Source: Komagataeibacter intermedius TF2
Lineage (GTDB): Bacteria; Pseudomonadota; Alphaproteobacteria; Acetobacterales; Acetobacteraceae
DNA length: 64,000 bases
NCBI RefSeq assembly: GCF_000964425.1
Contig: NZ_BANF01000027.1
Location: forward strand, 86,471-150,470
Direction of reading: 5' to 3'
Under the pieces are notes generated by a model, which worked only from the letters and a program-made list of their open reading frames with translations, was not told where the DNA came from and searched no databases. Position numbers and translations under genes: made by a program. Shown in pieces: positions 43,049-50,355 of this stretch (position 1 is its first letter; each line of letters opens with the position of its first letter).

Positions 43049-44020
43049 TCAGGACAGGACGTCCATCTGGTCGGCAAAGGCAGGGAAGCAGGCGGCCAGT
43101 TCACCCAGCGTCCGGTCCATGAGGACAGCCCGGAGCGATCTGGCAAAATCCAGCGGCAGACGCCCGAATTCGCGCCGCCGCGCCACCAGCGTCAGCCTAC
43201 GGCGCAGCGTGCCGTTCGGCAGTGGATGACATACCAGCCCGTCACCACCATCGAAGCCAGCCTCATACATGCATAGCGGCGTGGTAATGGCGACACCCCC
43301 CAGCCTGCAGGCGGCCAGGACCCCCTCCGGACGGTCAAATTCCTGGCCATAGGGAATGTCCAGATTCAGCCGCCGCAGGTATCGTTCCACCTCCATGCCC
43401 GTGCGTGAGCGCAGGGAAAACCGCACGAAAGGGTGGGCTGCGAAAAATCCCGGCAGGTCCGGCAGCCGTGAAGGTGGCTGCAGCCCGGCGGGGCACAGCA
43501 GCATGTATGGCTCCTCGAACAGTGGCCAGCGCTCCAGATCCGCGACATCTTCCAGGTCATCGACACTGAGGACAAAATCAATCTGCCGGGTCAGCAGGGC
43601 GGTGACATGGGACTCGGTCAGGCCGGCATGCACCACCAGCCGGTCCACGCGGTCGCGCATGAAATGCGATACATCGCCCATTACGGCACGCGACAGGGAA
43701 TCGACTATGCCGATACGCAGCAGGTCGACCCGGCCGGAGCGCATTTCATGCAGGCGTCCGACGATCTGACGCATCTCGACCATCAGCCCGACTGCATACT
43801 GACGCAGCACCGTGCCCGCCGCCGTCAGCACCATGGGGCGCACCCCGCGGTCAAACAGTTGCGTTCCCACCCGCTTTTCCAGCTCGGCGACTGTCTGTGA
43901 CACGGCGGGCTGGGTTATGCCCAGCATCCGTCCCGCCGCCGCCATGCTGCCGTTGTCGCATACGGCAAGAAAGACGTTCAGCGCGGACAGGTCAAACGGG
44001 GGAGCGTTCAATGACATCAT
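43049..44020 (-). CDS. LysR-type transcriptional regulator
   Basis: 323 residues. N-terminal winged HTH LSALNVFLAVCDNGSMAAAGRMLGITQPAVSQTVAELEKRVGTQLFDRG, followed by the periplasmic-binding-like effector domain (LLRIGIVDSLSRAVMGDV ... MLLCPAGLQPP). Divergent from mgdA with an 82-base gap that holds a perfect dyad at 44042-44057, the normal geometry for a LysR regulator of the adjacent operon. It also heads the minus-strand run to the XRE and mgs genes. Confidence 0.92.
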   Translation of the reverse strand: MMSLNAPPFDLSALNVFLAVCDNGSMAAAGRMLGITQPAVSQTVAELEKRVGTQLFDRGVRPMVLTAAGTVLRQYAVGLMVEMRQIVGRLHEMRSGRVDLLRIGIVDSLSRAVMGDVSHFMRDRVDRLVVHAGLTESHVTALLTRQIDFVLSVDDLEDVADLERWPLFEEPYMLLCPAGLQPPSRLPDLPGFFAAHPFVRFSLRSRTGMEVERYLRRLNLDIPYGQEFDRPEGVLAACRLGGVAITTPLCMYEAGFDGGDGLVCHPLPNGTLRRRLTLVARRREFGRLPLDFARSLRAVLMDRTLGELAACFPAFADQMDVLS

Positions 44021-44041
44021 CCCATACCATAAGAAAAATTT

Positions 44042-44057
44042 ATAATGTCTCCATTAT
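44042..44057. promoter_or_regulatory. Perfect dyad between lysR and mgdA, candidate LysR operator
   Basis: ATAATG (44042-44047), four-base spacer TCTC, CATTAT (44052-44057). Size and position suit a LysR-type T-N11-A site controlling both divergent genes. It lies 45 bases before the mgdA ATG. Confidence 0.55.
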
Positions 44058-44102
44058 GAAAGCCGTTAGCATGGACTACGGTGGCAGAGCGAAGACTTCG
44101 TA

Positions 44103-45362
44103 ATGAAAAGTAATCATTATTCCATTTTTACCCTTCTGAGGGAAGCTCTGCGCGGGCAGGCGGGCTGGCGCCCCGTATGGCGGGACGCACGGCCACAGCC
44201 CGCCTATGACGTTGTAATCGTGGGGGGCGGCGGCCATGGCCTGGCCACCGCCTATTACCTTGCCCGGCGGTATGGCATCCACCGCGTGGCGGTCGTGGAA
44301 AAGGGCTGGATCGGCAACGGCAATATCGGCCGCAACACGACCATCATCCGTTCGAACTACCTGCTGTCGGGCAATATTCCCTTCTACGAATGTTCCATGA
44401 AATTATGGGAAGGACTGGAGCAGGACATCAATTACAACGCCATGGTCAGCCAGCGCGGCGTGCTCAACCTGTTCCATAACGATGCCCAGCGCAACGCCTA
44501 TACCCGCCGGGGCAACGCCATGCGGCTGCACGGGGTAGATGCGCGGTTGCTGGACGCGGCAGCAGTACGCCGGAAGCTGCCGTTCCTGAATTATGATGCC
44601 GCCCGTTTCCCCATACTGGGCGGCCTGCTGCAAAAACGCGGCGGCACAGTGCGGCATGACGCCGTGGCGTGGGGTTTCGCCCGGGCGGCCGACCGGCTGG
44701 GTGTGGATATCATCCAGAACTGCGAAGTCACCGGCATCCGCATGCATGCGGGTCAGGCGGTCGGGGTTGAAACCACGCGCGGGTTCATTGGCGCGGGGCG
44801 CGTGGGACTGTCATGTGCCGGCAATTCGTCACGGGTCGCGGCCATGGCGGGCCTGCGCCTGCCGATTGAAAGCCATGTACTGCAGGCCTTTGTCAGCGAA
44901 GGTCTGAAGCCATTCATCGACTGCGTGGTGACGTTTGGCGCGGGCCACTTCTACATCAGCCAGTCCGACAAGGGCGGGCTGGTGTTTGGTGGTGATATCG
45001 ACGGCTATAATTCATATGCCCAGCGCGGAAACATGCCGGTCATCGAGGACGTGTGCGAAGGCGGCATGGCGCTCATGCCCCGGATTGGCCGTGTCCGGCT
45101 GCTGCGCCACTGGGCCGGCCTCATGGACATGAGCATGGATGGCAGCCCCATCATCGACAGGACACCGGTGGACGGCCTCTATCTCAACGCCGGGTGGTGT
45201 TATGGCGGGTTCAAGGCAACACCTGCATCAGGTCTGTGTTTCGCACACCTGATCGCACGTAACGAACCCCATCCGGTCGCAACCGCATACCGGCTGGACC
45301 GCTTCGGCCGCGGGGCCGTGATCGACGAAAAAGGCATGGGCGCGCAGCCCAATCTGCACTGA
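44103..45362 (+). CDS. mgdA: N-methylglutamate dehydrogenase subunit MgdA (sarcosine oxidase beta-like)
   Basis: 419 residues. FAD-binding DVVIVGGGGHGLATAYYLARR (about residues 36-56), GWIGNGNIGRNTTIIRSNY, a GGTVRHDAVAW segment matching the place of the covalent flavin histidine in sarcosine oxidase beta, and the C-terminal YLNAGWCYGGFKATPASG. It oxidises the N-methyl group, releasing formaldehyde. Sarcosine oxidase is the alternative; the adjoining gmaS and mgsABC genes favour N-methylglutamate. Confidence 0.88.
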   Translation: MKSNHYSIFTLLREALRGQAGWRPVWRDARPQPAYDVVIVGGGGHGLATAYYLARRYGIHRVAVVEKGWIGNGNIGRNTTIIRSNYLLSGNIPFYECSMKLWEGLEQDINYNAMVSQRGVLNLFHNDAQRNAYTRRGNAMRLHGVDARLLDAAAVRRKLPFLNYDAARFPILGGLLQKRGGTVRHDAVAWGFARAADRLGVDIIQNCEVTGIRMHAGQAVGVETTRGFIGAGRVGLSCAGNSSRVAAMAGLRLPIESHVLQAFVSEGLKPFIDCVVTFGAGHFYISQSDKGGLVFGGDIDGYNSYAQRGNMPVIEDVCEGGMALMPRIGRVRLLRHWAGLMDMSMDGSPIIDRTPVDGLYLNAGWCYGGFKATPASGLCFAHLIARNEPHPVATAYRLDRFGRGAVIDEKGMGAQPNLH

Positions 45363-45369
45363 GGTTCCA

Positions 45370-45654
45370 ATGCGTCTGAACTGTCCCTGCTGCGGACCAC
45401 GCGGCCTTGAAGAATTCACCTATCGGGGGGATGCCACGGTTCACCGTCCCGGTACGGATGCACCGGCACAGGCATGGGTGGAGTATGTCTACCTGCGGGA
45501 CAATCCCGACGGATGGCACCGGGAACTGTGGTACCACGGCGCGGGCTGCCATGCATGGCTGGTCGTGACGCGCAACATGCGCACCCATGAAATTGCCGAT
45601 GTCGCCCGCGCGGCAGATGTCGCGCGCCTGGCCAGGGAAAACGCCGGATCATGA
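45370..45654 (+). CDS. mgdB: N-methylglutamate dehydrogenase subunit MgdB (sarcosine oxidase delta-like)
   Basis: 94 residues, the usual size of SoxD. Zinc-binding start MRLNCPCCGPRGLEEFTYRG (Cys5 and Cys8), DATVHRPG, YVYLRDNPDGWHRELWYHGAGCHAWLVVTRN. A small structural subunit that binds zinc at the alpha/beta interface. Eight bases after mgdA; its stop overlaps the mgdC start (ATGA). Confidence 0.9.
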   Translation: MRLNCPCCGPRGLEEFTYRGDATVHRPGTDAPAQAWVEYVYLRDNPDGWHRELWYHGAGCHAWLVVTRNMRTHEIADVARAADVARLARENAGS

Positions 45655-48600
45655 AACTGCCGTGGAAGAAAGGCGCCTGCCCCTCCCGCCCGTCAGGACA
45701 GACCGGACGCCGTATCCCCGCCAATGGGATCGATCCGGACAGGATCATCCGTTTTACCTTTGACGGGACAAGCTATGACGCATATCCGGGTGACACGCTG
45801 GCGTCAGCCCTGCTGGCCAATGGCCTGCATCTTGCAGGCCGTTCGTTCAAGTATCACCGCCCGCGCGGCATCCTGACGGCTGGACCGGAAGAACCCAATG
45901 CCCTGATGGAACTGCGCACGGGCGCACGACGCGAACCCAACAGCCGCGCGACTGTCACCGAAATATTCGACGGGCTGGATGCCTGCAGCCAGAACCGCTG
46001 GCCATCCCTGAGAATGGACGCACTTGGCGTTAACGGTCTGTTTTCTCCCCTGTTTACGGCCGGGTTCTACTACAAGACCTTCATGTGGCCCGCCGCATTC
46101 TGGGAAAAGGTATATGAACCCCTCATCCGCCGTGCCGCGGGTCTCGGTCGGGCCGCGGATGCGGCAGATCCTGACCTGTATGAAAAAACCACCACGTTCT
46201 GTGACGTGCTGGTGGTGGGCAGTGGCCCGGCGGCGCTTGCCGCCGCCCTGGTGGCGGGACGTTCGGGCGCGCGGGTCATCCTGTGTGAACAGGACAGCGT
46301 GACAGGTGGTCGCCTGCGGGCGGACCGGACCGACATTGATGGCGTTCCCGGCTGGCAGTGGGCGGACCGGACCGTGACCGCCCTGCGCCAGATGCCCGAG
46401 ATGCGCATCATGACGCGCACCTGTGTTTTCGGGACATATGACGGCGGCACCTATGGCGCGCTGGAACGCGTGGCGGATCATATTCCCTGCCCCGCCAGCG
46501 GCCAGCCCCGCCAGCGCCTGTGGCGCATTGTCGCCCGTCGCTGCATTGTTGCGGGCGGCGGAATTGAACGCCCCATGGTCTTCCCCAACAATGACCGTCC
46601 CGGCATCATGCTTGCCGGGGCCGTGCGCACCTATATCAACCGTTTCGGTGTCGTGCCGGGGCAGCGCGCCGTCGTCTTCACCAATAATGACGATGGCCTG
46701 TGCACGGCCGTGGACCTGCAGCATGCCGGTGCAGCGGTCACCGCCATTGTCGATACGCGCGCGGAGGCCAGTGATATGGCGCAGCAGGTGGCCCGCGGCA
46801 CTGGCGCCCGCCTGTTCACTGGCGGCACGATTGCCAATACCTATGGACGCCTGAGGGTTCATGCTGCGGCCATACGGGACCGGTCGGGCAGGGTCAGGCA
46901 TGTGGCCTGCGACCTGATCGCCATGTCGGGCGGCTGGAACCCGGAACTGAGCCTGACAACACATCTGGGCGCGAAACCGGTTTATGACCCGGAACTGTGC
47001 GCTTTCACAGCCGGATCTTTCCCGCCCGGCATGCTGGCGGCTGGCGTGGCCAATGGTACCTTCACAACCGCCGGCTGCCTGCACGAAGGGGCTGCGCGCG
47101 GGCAGGAAGCCGCTGCCGCGTGTGGCTTTGACACCGAACTGCCGCCTCTGCCCGCCGCACCACGGGAAAGCTACGGCATTCAGGCCATCCAGCCCGCGCC
47201 ACGGGATCAGGCAGGCGGGGATGGCAAGGCGTTCATCGATTTCCAGAATGACGTTACGGCAAAGGACGTGCGCCTGGCCGCGATGGAGGGTTTTCGCTGC
47301 GTTGAACATGTCAAGCGCTACACCACGCTGGGCATGGCAACCGATCAGGGAAAGACATCCAACATCAATGGCCTGACGGCACTGGCGCAGCAGACCGGTC
47401 GGGACATTGTCCGGACGGGCACGACCATGTTCCGCCCGCCCGTGCAGCCCGTGGCCATCGGCGCGCTTGCAGGCGCGCATCGCGGCAGGCATTTCAAGCC
47501 GGACCGATTGACCCCCACCCATGAATGGGCGCGCCAGCAGGGCGCCGTGTTTACGGCCAATGGCATATGGCACCGGGCACAGTGGTTTCCGCAGGACGGG
47601 GAAACCCACTGGCGCGATACCGTCAACCGCGAGGTGAGGACCGTCCGTACGGCTGTCGGGTTCTGTGATGTCACCACGCTGGGCAAGATCGATATCCAGG
47701 GGCCTGACGCCGCCACCTTCCTTGATCGGCTGTATGTCAACGGGTGGCAGAAACTGCCCGTGGGGCGGGTCCGCTACGGCCTGATGCTGCGGGAGGACGG
47801 TTTTGCCTTCGATGATGGCACCACGGCGCGACTGGATGAGCAGCATTATGTCATGACCACGACCACCGCACATGCTGGCGCGGTCATGCAGCACATGGAA
47901 CTGTGCCACCAGTGGCTGTGGCCGGAACTGGATGTCCACTTCATATCCGTAACCGATGAATGGGCGCAGCTGGCCATTGCCGGTCCGCGCTCACGCGATG
48001 TGCTGCGTCATGTCGTTGATCCGGATACGGACCTGTCCAATGACGCTTTCGGGTATATGCATGCAGCCGAAATCACCATATGTGGCGGACAGGCCGCGCG
48101 CCTGTTCCGCCTTTCCTTCTCCGGGGAACTGGCCTACGAACTGGCGGTTCCCGCACGGTATGGCGATGCGCTGGCACGACTGCTGATGAAGGTTGGTGCC
48201 CCGTATGGCATCGCGCCCTATGGCACGGAAGCACTGGGGGTGATGCGCATTGAAAAGGGTCATCCTGCCGGACCGGAACTCAATGGCCAGACGACGGCGC
48301 ATGACCTGAACATGGGGCGGATGCTGTCCACCCGGAAGGACTTCATTGGCCGCACCATGGCCGCACGCCCTGCCCTGACCGACCCCGCGCGTCCCACGCT
48401 GGTTGGCCTGCGTCCGGTCCATGCACACGATGAACTGGTCGCCGGCAGCCACCTGCTGCCCCATGGCGCTGAGGCCACGGGCGCGCATGATCAGGGATGG
48501 ATCTCGTCTGCCACATGGTCCCCGACACTGGATGGATGGATCGCGCTGGGCTTCCTGTCTGGCGGTCCCGGCCGTCATGGCGAGACGATCATGGTCCATA

Positions 48601-48683
48601 ACCCACTGGCCGACAGCCAGGTTGCCGCAGTCGTCTGCCCCCCCACCTTCTTCGACCCTGCCGGAGACCGCCTGCATGCCTGA
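45651..48683 (+). CDS. mgdC: N-methylglutamate dehydrogenase subunit MgdC (sarcosine oxidase alpha-like)
   Basis: 1010 residues, three parts as in SoxA. A ferredoxin-like N-terminal fold (RFTFDGTSYDAYPGDTLASA, SFKYHRPRGILTAGPEEPN). A dinucleotide-binding oxidoreductase core (VLVVGSGPAALAAALVAGRSGARVILCEQD near residue 185; IVAGGGIERPMVFPNNDRPG). A GcvT-like folate domain from about residue 600 (YGLMLREDGFAFDDGTTARL, GPRSRDVL, GELAYELAVP, GTEALGVMRIEKGHP). The folate domain captures the formaldehyde unit as methylene-THF. Confidence 0.92.
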   Translation: MKLPWKKGACPSRPSGQTGRRIPANGIDPDRIIRFTFDGTSYDAYPGDTLASALLANGLHLAGRSFKYHRPRGILTAGPEEPNALMELRTGARREPNSRATVTEIFDGLDACSQNRWPSLRMDALGVNGLFSPLFTAGFYYKTFMWPAAFWEKVYEPLIRRAAGLGRAADAADPDLYEKTTTFCDVLVVGSGPAALAAALVAGRSGARVILCEQDSVTGGRLRADRTDIDGVPGWQWADRTVTALRQMPEMRIMTRTCVFGTYDGGTYGALERVADHIPCPASGQPRQRLWRIVARRCIVAGGGIERPMVFPNNDRPGIMLAGAVRTYINRFGVVPGQRAVVFTNNDDGLCTAVDLQHAGAAVTAIVDTRAEASDMAQQVARGTGARLFTGGTIANTYGRLRVHAAAIRDRSGRVRHVACDLIAMSGGWNPELSLTTHLGAKPVYDPELCAFTAGSFPPGMLAAGVANGTFTTAGCLHEGAARGQEAAAACGFDTELPPLPAAPRESYGIQAIQPAPRDQAGGDGKAFIDFQNDVTAKDVRLAAMEGFRCVEHVKRYTTLGMATDQGKTSNINGLTALAQQTGRDIVRTGTTMFRPPVQPVAIGALAGAHRGRHFKPDRLTPTHEWARQQGAVFTANGIWHRAQWFPQDGETHWRDTVNREVRTVRTAVGFCDVTTLGKIDIQGPDAATFLDRLYVNGWQKLPVGRVRYGLMLREDGFAFDDGTTARLDEQHYVMTTTTAHAGAVMQHMELCHQWLWPELDVHFISVTDEWAQLAIAGPRSRDVLRHVVDPDTDLSNDAFGYMHAAEITICGGQAARLFRLSFSGELAYELAVPARYGDALARLLMKVGAPYGIAPYGTEALGVMRIEKGHPAGPELNGQTTAHDLNMGRMLSTRKDFIGRTMAARPALTDPARPTLVGLRPVHAHDELVAGSHLLPHGAEATGAHDQGWISSATWSPTLDGWIALGFLSGGPGRHGETIMVHNPLADSQVAAVVCPPTFFDPAGDRLHA

Positions 48684-49281
48684 GACACTGGCCGCCACGC
48701 CGCCCATTCCATCAGCCCCCTTTACGCCACCCGGGGGCAAACAGGCCGCGCGCGTCACGATCGGACCGGGGCCGGATCTGCAGCTTGCCAGCATGCAGTT
48801 TTCCCCTGCGTCCCATGCTGCCGTCCAGACCGCACTGCTGGCGACATACGGCGTTGAGGCGCCTGTGACACCCCATGCCCGCGATGGCCATGACGCCGTG
48901 CGTTTCATATGGGCGGGACTGGACCTGTGGCTGGTCTGCGCGCCCCGGGGGCAGCCTGACCTCGTCGCCGGGCTGCACAGGGCGACACGGCCCCACGCGG
49001 CCATTACGACACAGGGGGATGGACGCAGCGTCATACGGGTCAGCGGCCCGGATTCACGGGCAATCCTGTCCAAACTTGTCCCGATTGACCTGCATCCCCG
49101 TGCGTTCGCGCCCGACTGCACGGCCCTGACGCTGGCAGGACATATACCCGTCCAGATCGTACAGCATGACATGACGCCGACATACGACCTGTTCGTTTTT
49201 CGCAGTCTTGCCCACAGTCTTTACCACGACCTTTGCCACGCGGCGCGTGGTGGCGTACCTGTATCGGAAGTTTACCCATGA
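48676..49281 (+). CDS. mgdD: N-methylglutamate dehydrogenase subunit MgdD (sarcosine oxidase gamma-like)
   Basis: 201 residues from ATG 48676, overlapping the mgdC end by eight bases, with GGAGA upstream; a longer frame upstream lies inside mgdC. GcvT-like small subunit: WAGLDLWLVCAPRG, GRSVIRVSGPDSRAILSKLVPIDLHPRAF, HIPVQIVQHDMTPTYDLFVFRSLAHSLYHDL. It matches SoxG in size and order. Its stop overlaps the purU start (ATGA), so the operon continues. Confidence 0.87.
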   Translation: MPETLAATPPIPSAPFTPPGGKQAARVTIGPGPDLQLASMQFSPASHAAVQTALLATYGVEAPVTPHARDGHDAVRFIWAGLDLWLVCAPRGQPDLVAGLHRATRPHAAITTQGDGRSVIRVSGPDSRAILSKLVPIDLHPRAFAPDCTALTLAGHIPVQIVQHDMTPTYDLFVFRSLAHSLYHDLCHAARGGVPVSEVYP

Positions 49282-50150
49282 CCAAGGGTGTCAAAACAAT
49301 CTATATCGTAACGATAAAATGCCCCAACCGTCCCGGCATCGTGGCGGGAATAAGCCATGGTCTGGCTGAACTGGGCGCGAATATTACCGAAGCCCAGCAG
49401 TTTGACGAAACGGAAAGCAGGCAGTTCTTCATGCGTGTCGTCTTTGAAATACAGGACGGCACAACGGACAGGTCGGTGCTGGAACAGGAATTCATGCGTC
49501 TGGCCCATGAATTCGACATGACGTGGTCCCTGACCACCACGGCCCAGCGCCCACGGGTTCTTATACTGGTGTCCCGTTTTGATCATTGCCTGGTGGACCT
49601 GCTTTACCGCTGGCGGATCGGGGAACTGGCGATTGATCCGGTCGGCATTATTTCAAACCACCCGCGTGACGTATATAAAAACCTGGATTTTGGCGGCATT
49701 CCCTTTCATTATCTGCCGATAACGCCGGAAACCAAACCAGCGCAGGAAGCGCAGATCCTCCGGATCATGGACGATAGCCAGGCCGAACTGGTCGTCCTTG
49801 CACGATATATGCAGATCCTGTCCAATGACATGTCGCACCGGCTGTCAGGACGCTGCATCAACATCCACCATTCGTTTCTGCCCGGTTTCAAGGGCGCACG
49901 CCCATATCATCAGGCCTTTGCCCGGGGGGTCAAGCTGATCGGCGCAACGGCTCATTATGTGACGAGCGATCTGGATGAAGGCCCGATCATCGAACAGGAT
50001 GTCGAGCGTATTTCCCATGCCGATACACCCGATGACCTTGTGCGCAAGGGGCGTGACATAGAGCGCCGCGTTCTGGCCCGTGCCGTCAGGTACCATATTG
50101 AACGCCGTACCATCATAACTGGCCACAAGACGATTGTATTTACGTCTTAA
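49278..50150 (+). CDS. purU: Formyltetrahydrofolate deformylase
   Basis: 290 residues from ATG 49278. N-terminal ACT domain (IVTIKCPNRPGIVAGISHGLAELGANITEAQQFD) and a formyltransferase-like catalytic domain with VLILVSRFDHCLVDLLYRW, VLARYMQILS, NIHHSFLPGFKGARPYHQA and the DLDEGPIIEQD segment. It hydrolyses 10-formyl-THF to formate and free THF. Terminal gene of the mgdABCD operon, it fits recycling of the folate loaded with formaldehyde by the dehydrogenase. Such pairing is common beside sarcosine oxidase operons. Confidence 0.93.
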   Translation: MTKGVKTIYIVTIKCPNRPGIVAGISHGLAELGANITEAQQFDETESRQFFMRVVFEIQDGTTDRSVLEQEFMRLAHEFDMTWSLTTTAQRPRVLILVSRFDHCLVDLLYRWRIGELAIDPVGIISNHPRDVYKNLDFGGIPFHYLPITPETKPAQEAQILRIMDDSQAELVVLARYMQILSNDMSHRLSGRCINIHHSFLPGFKGARPYHQAFARGVKLIGATAHYVTSDLDEGPIIEQDVERISHADTPDDLVRKGRDIERRVLARAVRYHIERRTIITGHKTIVFTS

Positions 50151-50312
50151 GCGACGTCCGCAGGATACCTGTCTGGTGGCATGGGGCTTTATTTTCGAAC
50201 AATGGAATGGTCCCGGCCAGATCAGGGGCGTATCCAGCCGGTCATATCATCCCGGAACAGCCTGCCTGACCCTCCGCTTTACCGGCAGCCACAGGCGATC
50301 CGTATCACACAG

Positions 50313-50341
50313 AAGGAGGCACGCGGTCCGCATGCCTCCTT
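50313..50341. terminator. Bidirectional terminator between purU and the second TonB receptor
   Basis: Perfect nine-base stem AAGGAGGCA (50313-50321) / TGCCTCCTT (50333-50341), extended by a G-U pair; loop of 11. It lies just before the convergent receptor stop. Short T-run on the plus strand only. Confidence 0.6.
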
Positions 50342-50355
50342 TCACGAAACGTGGA

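Noticed and set aside
45804..47939. 711-codon minus-strand open frame opposite mgdC
   Set aside because: Shadow of a long GC-rich gene; no domain or plausible start signal, low-complexity composition.
44103..49281. Reading the SoxBDAG-like genes as plain sarcosine oxidase
   Set aside because: The families cannot be separated by eye, but direct linkage with gmaS and mgsABC makes N-methylglutamate dehydrogenase the better call. Sarcosine oxidase is kept as the alternative.
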